The notes under the pieces: generated by a model
Databases searched by the model: none
The model's input: the letters and a program-made list of their open reading frames with translations, nothing else
Told to the model about the DNA's origin: nothing
Assembly: GCF_002251945.1 (NCBI RefSeq)
Contig: NZ_NDHW01000229.1
Location: 1-59,438, forward strand
Direction: 5' to 3'
Origin: Pseudanabaena sp. SR411
Lineage (GTDB): Bacteria; Cyanobacteriota; Cyanobacteriia; Pseudanabaenales; Pseudanabaenaceae
Length of the DNA stretch: 59,438 nt
Part shown: in pieces, positions 1 through 8,900 of the stretch
Numbering within the stretch: the first letter of the stretch is position 1
Layout of the letters: every line of letters starts with the position of its first letter
Position numbers and translations under genes: made by a program

Positions 1-249
1 CATTTAGGATTGCTATATAAATCTTTTGCGACAGTTAAGTTCTTTTTTGAGTTTATTACTCATCGACAAATCTTTAATTTTCCCAAGCTTTTTACCTATG
101 GCTTTTTCTCATAACTCATTTAGGATTGCTATATACTGGAATTACTATCATCAAGGGGCTTTCATTGCCTCACTAATTAACTGACCAGTGCCCAAGCGTT
201 ACACTCGCCCATAATGACATCTTCCAAAGAATGAATGAGAAAGGGAAAC
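1..249. other. Intergenic segment with two MITE end copies
   Basis: No convincing gene. The 19-base string starting CATTTAGGATTGCTATATA occurs at 1-19 and again at about 118-136 in the same orientation. It matches the right end of the complete MITE at 52191-52282, so this stretch probably holds one truncated and one solo element end. On the minus strand, 180-245 reads as an open tail of about 23 residues ending in a stop near 180. It could be the end of an unrelated lost gene, but it is too short to name. Confidence 0.5.
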
Positions 250-2874
250 TTAAATTACCTCATTTACAGGGAAGCGATCAATCATTTGTGCTGCTTGCTT
301 AGCGGCTTGATAGATCTGTGAGGGCAAATTGGGAACATGGGGAATTTGATACAGTAAATCGATGGTGCGCCGCATTAAACGGACGATATCGCCTTCATCA
401 AGGTTGGTATTTTGGCATAGTTCAAACCATTCCATTCCCAAAGCCCACTGCTCCACTAAGCCTGTCAGTTCATAATCTAACCATGCAGGAATATCGACTA
501 AATGGCGGCGTTGGACTGGCATCAACTCACGGCGGCGATCGCGTAACCCATCAAGGGCATCTTCAACGGTGGGAGATAGACCAAACTTGATCCAGTTGTC
601 GGGGCGACTATTTTCGCTGACGATCGCCGCGCAGACAGTGGCAAGATGGTGGGGGGCAAGGTTATCTAGTTCGCCAGATATTAGGCATATGGCTAGCCAC
701 AGTTCGTTTTCACCTCGCAGCGCTGCGACAACTTTACCTTTGTCGGTGGGTTGCGTATCTTCAAGGCAGCCATAGAATTGCAAGATGTTAACGAGGCTCA
801 TAAATTCTTGCCAATGTCTTTGTCGGCGTTCATTGACCACTTTTTGCTGAAACTCAATTTGGCGTTGCAATTGCTCAAGGCGATTTACTTTTTTGAAAAC
901 TGCACCGCGATCATTCATTTTCGAGACAGGATGTTGATTCATTTCTGACTCGATCGCCATCACTCGCGATTGCTGTTTAATTACTTCAGGTGCCAATTCT
1001 GGATCTGGTAATGGGGTAATTTTTTGGGCGATCGCGAAACTAGCTTCATCACCATCGATCGACTGTCCTGGTCTTAAGGGTAGCTTTGCGGGATATTCGA
1101 TGTCACCATCCAACAATAAATCACTGCCAACTTGGACGATATCTTTGTAACCGACCGTATACCAACGATTATCACGCCCGAGACAAACAAACCAAGGGAA
1201 TTGTCCAGAACCCTGAACTTTGGCTGCGAGAACGGTATGAATAATCAAACCTTTATTGGTGCGAATCGTGAGTGGCGAACCTGATAGCAAATAGGGTGCA
1301 TAGGATGCCAAATCATTTAAGCGCATCTCTTCTGCTTGTTGAGCCAGCATTTTCAGGAGTCGCTTTTCCTCACGGAGGCGATCACGCAATTTGTCATAGA
1401 CTTCCAACTGCTTTAAATCGATGTTCGCCAGATCATGCTCTAGCTTAGCGATTTGTTCCATTACCGATTCTAGGTTCTGGATTTGAGGCGCAAGATTTAG
1501 GTCGGCAAGATATTGCCCAAAACTGCGCTCAACTAGATCTCTCGCTTGATCGAGTGAGTGGGTTTGCAGCAGATTCATTACCATTCCGTAACTTGGCGCA
1601 AATTGACTAACTAGTGGATCAGCGCTAGAAGTTGCAAGATGAGCAGCTTCCTTTGCGCCTTCAAAGGGAGTCTGCACGGTAACAACATAGCCAACCTTAT
1701 CCATACCACGTCGTCCCGCTCTCCCTGCCATTTGCAGAAACTCTGAGGCATTAAGTAACCGATGTCCGCGATCGGTGCGCTTGGAAATACTAGAGATTAC
1801 GGTGGTTCTCGCAGGCATATTAATTCCCGCCGCTAGAGTTTCCGTAGCAAATACAACTTTAATCAAACCTTGCTGAAATAACTCCTCTACAAATCCTTTC
1901 CATGCGGGTAAAATTCCTGCGTGGTGAGCGGCAATACCACGATAGAGAGCATCAATATGAGCGGGCTTACCAATCTCAGGATTAGCGGCGATAAACGCAT
2001 CAATTTGTGGCTTCAGTCTTAGTGATTCTTCTGCATTAACAAGGGAAACATTGCCCAAATCTGTAACCGATTTGTCGCATCCACGACGGCTGAAGATAAA
2101 GTAAATCGCTGGCAGCATATCACGCTGACGTAGATGTGAAATTACGGCTCCGATGGGCGGGACAATTTTATGCCTTTCTTCTTTGGATGGCGGCTTATTG
2201 GTAAGCGGTTTTAGGCGAGGATTAATCTTTTGGTTGGAACTATCCAGTAAGGGAAAAAAGCCTTTGTTATTGCAGAAAGAATGCTCAAGGGGAACAGGGC
2301 GAAAATCGGAATAGATTAACTCCGTATCACCATGCACTTTATGAATCCAGTCGGTTAGTTGTTGGCTATTTGCCACGGTTGCTGAAAGCGCGACTAACTG
2401 CACTTCGGCAGGACAGTAAACAATCGACTCTTCCCATACGGTTCCCCTCTGGCGATCGTTCATGTAGTGGCATTCATCTAGTACCACCACTTCCACATCG
2501 GTGAGGGATGTCCCAACTTCGCCAATCGGTGTGCCGTAGAGCATATTCCGAAAAATTTCGGTAGTCATTACTAAAATCGGCGCGTCACGATTTACAGATG
2601 TATCGCCTGTGAGCAAGCCAACATTATCATCACCAAACTGCTGTCGAAAATCGCGTAACTTTTGATTAGAAAGAGCCTTGAGTGGTGTGGTATAAAAAAC
2701 GCGGCGATGGTCTGCCAATGCAGCATGAATTGCGTATTCCCCGATTAAGGTTTTACCTGAACCCGTTGGTGCACAAACAACGACCGACTTACCTGCTTGC
2801 AAGGCGGCGATCGCCTGTAATTGAAACGGGTCAAGTTCAAAGGGATATAGTTCTTGTGGGTCTATTGCTTGCAC
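250..2874 (-). CDS. Ski2/Mtr4-like DEAD/DEAH-box RNA helicase
   Basis: An 874-residue superfamily 2 helicase expected to unwind RNA using ATP, in RNA processing or decay. Visible motifs are Walker A APTGSGKT (residues 35-42), motif II DECH (133-136), a SAT motif near 165 and motif VI QMAGRAGRRG near 380. These are followed by a long rRNA-processing-arch-like coiled region (about 460-530) and a C-terminal DSHCT-like helical domain. Length and order match cyanobacterial and plant-plastid ISE2-type helicases. Translation starts at a GTG at 2874. The gene is followed by the window edge and preceded by a palindrome-rich spacer, so it is probably monocistronic. The family call is secure; the RNA substrate is unknown. 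Confidence 0.93.
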   Translation of the reverse strand: MQAIDPQELYPFELDPFQLQAIAALQAGKSVVVCAPTGSGKTLIGEYAIHAALADHRRVFYTTPLKALSNQKLRDFRQQFGDDNVGLLTGDTSVNRDAPILVMTTEIFRNMLYGTPIGEVGTSLTDVEVVVLDECHYMNDRQRGTVWEESIVYCPAEVQLVALSATVANSQQLTDWIHKVHGDTELIYSDFRPVPLEHSFCNNKGFFPLLDSSNQKINPRLKPLTNKPPSKEERHKIVPPIGAVISHLRQRDMLPAIYFIFSRRGCDKSVTDLGNVSLVNAEESLRLKPQIDAFIAANPEIGKPAHIDALYRGIAAHHAGILPAWKGFVEELFQQGLIKVVFATETLAAGINMPARTTVISSISKRTDRGHRLLNASEFLQMAGRAGRRGMDKVGYVVTVQTPFEGAKEAAHLATSSADPLVSQFAPSYGMVMNLLQTHSLDQARDLVERSFGQYLADLNLAPQIQNLESVMEQIAKLEHDLANIDLKQLEVYDKLRDRLREEKRLLKMLAQQAEEMRLNDLASYAPYLLSGSPLTIRTNKGLIIHTVLAAKVQGSGQFPWFVCLGRDNRWYTVGYKDIVQVGSDLLLDGDIEYPAKLPLRPGQSIDGDEASFAIAQKITPLPDPELAPEVIKQQSRVMAIESEMNQHPVSKMNDRGAVFKKVNRLEQLQRQIEFQQKVVNERRQRHWQEFMSLVNILQFYGCLEDTQPTDKGKVVAALRGENELWLAICLISGELDNLAPHHLATVCAAIVSENSRPDNWIKFGLSPTVEDALDGLRDRRRELMPVQRRHLVDIPAWLDYELTGLVEQWALGMEWFELCQNTNLDEGDIVRLMRRTIDLLYQIPHVPNLPSQIYQAAKQAAQMIDRFPVNEVI

Positions 2875-2996
2875 GCAGGTCTGCCTGAGTAAATATACTT
2901 GTAATTTAGAGTAGCAATTATGATGAAATGCTGATCTAATCTTCTATAGTAGCCTATTGCTAGAAGTTGCGAGAATAACCATAGGTCGATCGCCTC

Positions 2997-3127
2997 CAGC
3001 AATTCTCATTATGAAACCGATTTTGGTGTTTCCAGCGCCTTCGGCACTGGAAACACCAAAATCGGTTTTTTGAAAGCCAGCCGACAGCGGGCTTTCAAAA
3101 AACCGATTTTTATAATGAGAATTGCTG
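2997..3127. repeat. Composite inverted-repeat element with alternative hairpins
   Basis: Outer 16-base inverted repeats CAGCAATTCTCATTAT (2997-3012) and its complement (3112-3127) enclose two hairpins. The first has arms of about 26 bases around a TTC loop (3014-3068). The second pairs roughly 3057-3077 with 3090-3110. The central arm around 3057-3068 can pair with either side, so the two hairpins are mutually exclusive in part. A degenerate relative of the outer ends flanks the hairpin at 56707-56749. Confidence 0.75.
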
Positions 3128-3153
3128 AATTGCCTCTCAATATAACTAAATCT

Positions 3154-3192
3154 AAAAGAGAAGGGTGGCGCTTTGCGCCACCCTTCTCTTTT
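3154..3192. terminator. Perfect hairpin
   Basis: Arms of 18 bases, starting AAAAGAGAAGGGTGGCGC, surround a 3-base loop in the helicase-VOC spacer. The paired A- and T-rich outer ends resemble a bidirectional intrinsic terminator. No gene ends here, however, so it may simply be a mobile palindrome. Confidence 0.5.
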
Positions 3193-3287
3193 GGATGAAA
3201 CACCATAAAGTCAAGAGTTGGCGACATGATCACAGGATCAAACCAATCTGATTTGTCCCTAAGATCGCTTACTATATTTTCATAATG

Positions 3288-3322
3288 TTTTTGATGGCGC
3301 GGCTTTGCGGCACGATCAAAAA
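3288..3322. repeat. Decayed copy of the TTTTTGATGGCGCGGC palindrome
   Basis: The left arm TTTTTGATGGCGCGGC matches the intact palindrome at 28790-28830. The right arm here has substitutions, so pairing is interrupted. Identical arm sequence at two unrelated loci shows that at least some of these hairpins are dispersed repeats, not locally evolved terminators. Confidence 0.6.
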
Positions 3323-3478
3323 TCGGTTGCTTATTTTATGGCAAATTTCTAATCCCAAAACATAAAATGGCTACGTTTTATGTTTTGAAAACCCTTGCTG
3401 AGTCTGGTTTTTAATTCACAAAAGTGTCGTCATACCTTTGTGAATTGGTACAAGGTATTTATGAGGTATTAAGTAGCA

Positions 3479-3895
3479 ATGATTGATATTGGACTGACTC
3501 ACATAGCCCTTCCTGTTGCGAATATTGAAAACAGTATCAAGTTTTATGCCACCTATGCAGAGATGCAAATTGTCCATCGCCGCATTGATCAAGAGTCTGG
3601 GGCTGAGGTGGTCTGGCTTAGCGATCGCACTCGTCCCTTTGTGATCGTACTTATCCAAACCAAATCTGTACAGCCTGTTTTATTACCCTTTGCCCATCTT
3701 GGTGTTGGCTGTAGGAGTCGAGAATCAATGGATGCTCTCTGTGCAATTGCTCGACAGGAAGGTGTATTAATACAGGAGCCAAAAGATTCTGGATATCCGA
3801 TTGGCTATTGGACTTTTTTACGAGATCCTGATGGTCACACTCTAGAACTCTCCTATGGTCAAGAAATAGGTTTAATAGCCAAGCAAGATCCTTAA
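3479..3895 (+). CDS. VOC superfamily (glyoxalase/dioxygenase-like) protein
   Basis: A 138-residue vicinal-oxygen-chelate fold protein. The paired beta-alpha-beta modules are recognisable from LTHIALPVANIENSIKFY near the start and RDPDGHTLELSYG near the end. Candidate metal ligands are H8, H73 and E123, placed as in glyoxalase I and bleomycin-resistance relatives. The substrate cannot be predicted, because family members isomerise, dioxygenate or bind drugs. The gene stands alone. It is followed by two adjoining strong hairpins that probably terminate it and the convergent secretion operon. The ATG at 3479 has only a weak ribosome binding site. Confidence 0.85.
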   Translation: MIDIGLTHIALPVANIENSIKFYATYAEMQIVHRRIDQESGAEVVWLSDRTRPFVIVLIQTKSVQPVLLPFAHLGVGCRSRESMDALCAIARQEGVLIQEPKDSGYPIGYWTFLRDPDGHTLELSYGQEIGLIAKQDP

Positions 3896-3946
3896 AGATC
3901 CAATCAAGAGAAAGCAAAATCTTATCCAGAATTTCTATATTTAAAA

Positions 3947-4034
3947 AGCCAAAACAGTAGAAGCCTCGCTTTGCGAGGCTTCTACTGTTTTGGCTCCTAG
4001 AGATGGTTCGCACCGCGAACCATCTCTAGGAGCC
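3947..4034. terminator. Two adjoining hairpins between convergent genes
   Basis: Hairpin one (3947-3995) has arms of about 22 bases with a CTT-type loop. Hairpin two (3991-4034) has 21-base arms around a short loop. They share the TGGCT bases at 3991-3995. They lie between the VOC gene and the end of the secretion operon and probably act as a bidirectional terminator. Confidence 0.65.
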
Positions 4035-4107
4035 AGTTTGAAATTAACCCTAACTGAGGTTGTTTTTAGTTTAGTCAATAAAGGTAGGGCAAAGCGCTGC
4101 CTTTATT

Positions 4108-5865
4108 TTAGAAGCTTGCATTTACAGAGAAATATAAGCCTGAATCTTGTAAGTTATTACCAGCGTTAGAGACATTTACCAAAGGAATTCCATAATCAAG
4201 ACGTAGTAACAAGTTGCGAATTGGTTGATAGGTCGCCCCTAAGCCAATTCCCAATAATGACTGCGTGGTGGAGTTGATGCCTGACGCGTTCCAAATTGTG
4301 CCACCTTCAACAAAAGGTAATAACTTGATAATGGATACACCTTCCTCATCGCGTACTACAGGAAATTGCAGCTCCATAGAAGCTTGCATTCCGCTATCGC
4401 CCGTAAGTTGACCTTGGCGATAGCCACGAATAGACTGAGGTCCACCAATACTAAAACGATTAAGAGAGAGTAACTGATTTCCTGAAAACTGCATATTTAG
4501 GCGCAAAAATGCCAAGGTATCTTTATCTTCACCTAGTCGTTGCACTCTCAAAACTTGACCGACCCAATAAAAGAATCTCCCATCTGGCGAATTATCATTG
4601 CGAATCGTTGCACCTAGAACATTCAATCCCATATTAAAAGTTGAACGTAATACCCAAGCTCCAACTGGATCGCGGCTGAGATAATCTTGGCTGAATCGCA
4701 AAACTCTTGACTGCGATCGCCCATCATCAAACTTGAAATTCTGGAAATTAAATGACCGATTGCCAAAATAGGAACCACTATTCTCAAAAGCTAAACTAAC
4801 ACCAAGCGCAAACTCTTCACGGGGCGATCGCGTTAAAGGTTGACGGTAAGCTAGCTCATAGGTTTGGGAATCTGTGAGAATATTTAAGCTATTAAAAGGT
4901 GGCTCAGTGATCGGGTTTTGACCTGCGGAAAAGTTAAAGCCTAGGGTTCCGCCTTGAGGATTAATCGGATATTGATAATTAAGTTGATAAACATCGGAGC
5001 TACCAGCACGGGTATACCCAACCAGAATTGAGTCACCATTACCTGTAGTGTTAAGCTCTTGCAGATTCACTCCAATCCGATAGATTCCTGTAGAAGTATT
5101 GCCATAGTTATCAAAAAATGGACGGATACTAAAAGATTTAGCCTCACTAAGCGTGATTTGCAAAATGCTTTGATTTGGTTGACTGCCAGTAGTCAAATTA
5201 GCTCTAATGTCACCGATTAAAGGATCAGATCTGAGTAATTGCAGGGCATCTTCTAAATGAGCAAAGTTGAGAGGTGTTGATCCTGCAAGTTGGATGCGAT
5301 CGCGGATGTAGTCATCATTTAATCTACCTGCTACATTCCCAGCCCGTTTGACATCAACACGTTCTAACGCACCCTCTCGTACTTGAATTGTGACGACACC
5401 ATCCTGAATATCTTGTGGTGCAAGGACAGCACGAGAAGTAATGTAGTTACGATCTTGATAGATTTGAGTGATTTTATCAGCAACTTCTTGTAATTGAGCG
5501 AGAGTAACTGATTTGTTTTGTAATGGTGCTATTAGTGCGGCAATTTCTACTGATGTAAGAATCCATCCTCCCACAATCTCAATCCGCTTAACTGGAATCA
5601 GAACTTCATTTTGAGGTGTTGGCAGTGGCGCTTCTGGTGGATTAGTGGAAGGTGATGACTGAGAAGGCGCAAGAATTGGACTCGTCGGTTTAGTTGGTAA
5701 CTTTGGCTCTAGAGATTCTGGTGGACGAGTTAATGGCGAAGATATAGAGGGGGCTTGAGCGTAGATAGGTAAGCCAATTAGGTTAATTAGTAAACTTGGT
5801 ATCGAGACAATCAGCCCCTTGCTACTAGATTTAAGTAGACCTTTTAAATTTTGATTCACCTTCAC
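4108..5865 (-). CDS. TpsB-type outer-membrane transporter (ShlB/FhaC/HecB family)
   Basis: A 585-residue two-partner-secretion pore that would move the upstream exoprotein across the outer membrane. A signal peptide is followed by cleavage near AQA (residues 36-38), then a Pro/Ser-rich linker (about 39-88), a POTRA domain (about 90-165) and a 16-strand barrel region. The barrel carries the conserved loop motif IRGYRQGQ and ends in a C-terminal Phe. It lies 91 bases downstream of the CHAT-bearing exoprotein gene on the same strand, the usual A-B operon order. The long reading starts at a GTG at 5865, but a second GTG at 5859 sits seven bases after GAGG and is the better-spaced start. Function is well supported by domain order and neighbour. 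Confidence 0.92.
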   Translation of the reverse strand: MKVNQNLKGLLKSSSKGLIVSIPSLLINLIGLPIYAQAPSISSPLTRPPESLEPKLPTKPTSPILAPSQSSPSTNPPEAPLPTPQNEVLIPVKRIEIVGGWILTSVEIAALIAPLQNKSVTLAQLQEVADKITQIYQDRNYITSRAVLAPQDIQDGVVTIQVREGALERVDVKRAGNVAGRLNDDYIRDRIQLAGSTPLNFAHLEDALQLLRSDPLIGDIRANLTTGSQPNQSILQITLSEAKSFSIRPFFDNYGNTSTGIYRIGVNLQELNTTGNGDSILVGYTRAGSSDVYQLNYQYPINPQGGTLGFNFSAGQNPITEPPFNSLNILTDSQTYELAYRQPLTRSPREEFALGVSLAFENSGSYFGNRSFNFQNFKFDDGRSQSRVLRFSQDYLSRDPVGAWVLRSTFNMGLNVLGATIRNDNSPDGRFFYWVGQVLRVQRLGEDKDTLAFLRLNMQFSGNQLLSLNRFSIGGPQSIRGYRQGQLTGDSGMQASMELQFPVVRDEEGVSIIKLLPFVEGGTIWNASGINSTTQSLLGIGLGATYQPIRNLLLRLDYGIPLVNVSNAGNNLQDSGLYFSVNASF

Positions 5866-5956
5866 ACCTCAAATTGACAATTTGTACAAATCTTGTTAAA
5901 AAATTGTTTTTTGGGGCAAAGCTACACCACAAAAAACAGTTCTGCGAAGCCCTAAA

Positions 5957-8900
5957 TTACAACCAATTGCCCACCAAAATAAAAGATGACCAAAAGAAAG
6001 GATGTTTGATATCAGCATTTTCAGTACCCTTGGGCAAAGCGATCGCCGCAAAACCATCAACCCCAATAATTTGACTGTTCTCAATCTTGACTTTACCTTT
6101 TAACAAATCAAGTTGGGCTTGTCTTAAAGCCGTAGCCTTGCTAAGCGCATTGGGGAAAGACTTATAAAAGCTAATCATCAAAGGTGCTGTCCCCACATCG
6201 GAAACTGCCCACAGAGAGGCAAGAATGCTTCTAGCACCTGACTCTACGGCTAATCCACTAATACCAAGATTGTTGCCCACGGCAGTTTCACAAGCACTCA
6301 AAGTCAACATGTCTATCACAGGCTGGTCAAACCTTAGTCTGGGAATTTGATGCGATCGCAGCTTACCATCCCAGAATTGAATATAGGAATCCTTAGCGCG
6401 ATCTTCTAAAAATTGACCATGGGTTCCTAAATGGAGAATTCCATACTTTGCCTTACCCCGTTGCGCTTGCAAATTGGCAACTGTAAAGTCGCGATCTAAA
6501 AATGTAGTTCCAGCTAATACCTGCGTACCAATCGTTCTAATTTCAACTTCTACTGCTGGCAATGCACTTAAGCCTTCTCTTGCCTCAGTTAGCCCCATGG
6601 CTAGAACACGGGTGTTTTGGCGATCGCGTTCTTCAAGTCTCGTTACCCGTAGAGCAGGAATATTTGCTGAAGCATAGCGCTCTACTAAGAACTGTTTACC
6701 ATCATGCAGGGCAGCGGGGGGAATCACTCGTAAACCAGAGTCCATCACAAAAACAACTGTTTCAATTTTGAGAGCCTGTAATTGAGCATCAATTGGACGC
6801 ATCACCCAGTCATAGAGTTTTTGGGCTTGCTCTAAATAGTCCAGTGAACTTGTATCCCGAAGACTGGCGCGATAATCCGTCAAAACTGTAATAATTTCCT
6901 CTTCGTTGGCATAGTTCGTGTAGCGATGAAAAGGCTTTCCCAGTTCTTTGGGTGGGATCACCAGAATTTCAATGCGATCATTTAGCATGATTGGGTAAAT
7001 CAGTACAGAAGCACTACCTGAACGTTTTGAGACATCGCTAAGCAGATCTTGCGCTTGACTAATACTTAATGTGGGCGGATTAAGACTTTCTCCTAAGAAA
7101 ATTCCTAGCTCAGAAACATAGGCTTTCTCGATCGCTTGAAATGCTTTTTCTAAGTTTTCTTCTTTTAAGAAGCGATCAACTTCCTTTTTCATGACATCCT
7201 TGATTTCGAGTAGATCTTGAGTCTCTATGTCAACGTTGTTTACATCGATCACAACTTTTGGCGGTGTGAATGTAGTATCACCTGATGGCGCGACCAGAAT
7301 ATTGCCTTGGGTAAAAAGACTTGTGCCAATGGGAATAATTTTGCCAAGAGCTAAGGTGGATGAGCCTGTAGTGACAATACCTGCGGTTCCGTTAGTACTA
7401 GAATTGCCAATCACAAATGGATTAAGTCCACCATGGCGCAGAAAGATCTGACCACCTGTGTTACCACTGTTACTAGCGGAACAAATACTCGCTCCTATAC
7501 AAGATGCAAAGGGACTAGTAACAAATCCCAGCACTCTGATATTGCCGCCTGTTGAGGCTGCGAGGAAATTCCCGCCCTGAATCGATCCCGAAGTATTTGC
7601 CGAGTTAAAAATAATATCGCCAATGGGGTCAAGGATAATATTGCCGCCACTAGCAAGATCGCTGCTGGTATTGAGATTAGTAGTTGTAATGCTGTTACGA
7701 GCCACAAAAGTAATATTGCCGCCATTCCCATTAATAGAACTAGCATCAATATTGCCTATGATAGTATTAATCGCTCCATTAGTGCTAGTCAGATTGATTG
7801 TGCCGCCGCCTAAGTTCCCTGTTACCAGAATTTCCCCAGTATTAACGTTACCAGAAGCCCGAAAATCAACCGTTCCACCCAAACCATTGCCTCCATTAAT
7901 CCTTGCTCTAACAGTCCCCAAGGTTGTATCAATCACTCCATTAGTACTATTAGCCGAAATTCTACCTGCGTTGCCAATAAAAGTACTACCTGCCGCAAGA
8001 TCACTGGTTAGGATGTTCCCTAATGCTTGGAGGAATATACTTCCTGCATTTCCCAAAGAAGTCGTACTTAGTAATCCTGCGGTAGAGTTAATAGAACCTA
8101 ATTGACTAACCAGACTAATTATTCCCCCATTGCCATTGCCATCAAATGTTCCAGCCGATATAGTCGCTGTAATAATATTATTTGAGGCTTGAAAGAAAAC
8201 ATTGCCACCATTGCCAATATTTGAATTTCCAGCACCGATCTCGCCCAAACTAGTATCAATTGAACCACCTAAACTAGTGAACGAGATCGTGCCGGGAATC
8301 CCATTCCCACCAAAAGCAATAAAGGAACCAACGGCTGCAAGTGGCGCAACGCCAGCCCCAGTTTTAATATTTCCTGCTGCTTGAAACGTAATGTTTCCGC
8401 TATTTCCGATGGTAGCAACAGCATGAACTCGCCCAGAACTAACATCGATTGCTCCACTCGTACTTGTTAAGGAAATATTACCAGCATTGCCAATTAGACC
8501 ACCAGAGTTTGTTGCAATGCTGTAGGTGTTGCCAAACTCAGTGAAGGTTCCTGTCATTTGAATATTTCCACCTGCTTGGATCGTGATATTGCCACCATTC
8601 CCATTGGTAGTAGAGACTGCATCAATGCTATTTAGTCTGACATCTCGACCTGCTGTGAGATTAACATTGCCACTGTCGCCAACAATCGGAACTGTCTTGA
8701 GTCCTCTAAATCCGACAATATCTCGACCTGCTGTAAAGTTAATTGCTCCAGCATTTGTAGAGACATTACTGTTGACGTTGATATCTCTGCCAGCCTGAGC
8801 AGTCAACCCAACCCCAGACGCAATAATTGCCAATGGGGTATTAAAATTTATATCATTTGTTGCTTGTAAGGTGACATTCGTTACTGCCGCGTTAATAAGA

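Larger units (their letters stand above)
2889..3478. other. 590-base spacer made largely of palindromes
   Basis: This stretch between divergent genes has no believable ORF. It contains a composite inverted-repeat element (2997-3127), a perfect hairpin at 3154-3192, a decayed palindrome at 3288-3322, and hairpins at 3357-3386 and 3413-3446. The last one has a close relative at 21665-21696. Promoters for the helicase and the VOC gene must lie here, but no clear -10/-35 pair could be assigned. Confidence 0.6.

Noticed and set aside
180-245. 23-codon open tail downstream of the helicase, possible transposase end
   Set aside because: Too short to assign to any family; noted only in the spacer entry.
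3009-3233. 74-codon minus-strand ORF between helicase and VOC genes
   Set aside because: It is made entirely of palindromic repeat sequence.
7227-8798. Several plus-strand ORFs inside the exoprotein gene
   Set aside because: They are antisense shadows of the Gly/Asn-rich repeat region, low in complexity, with no ribosome binding sites.
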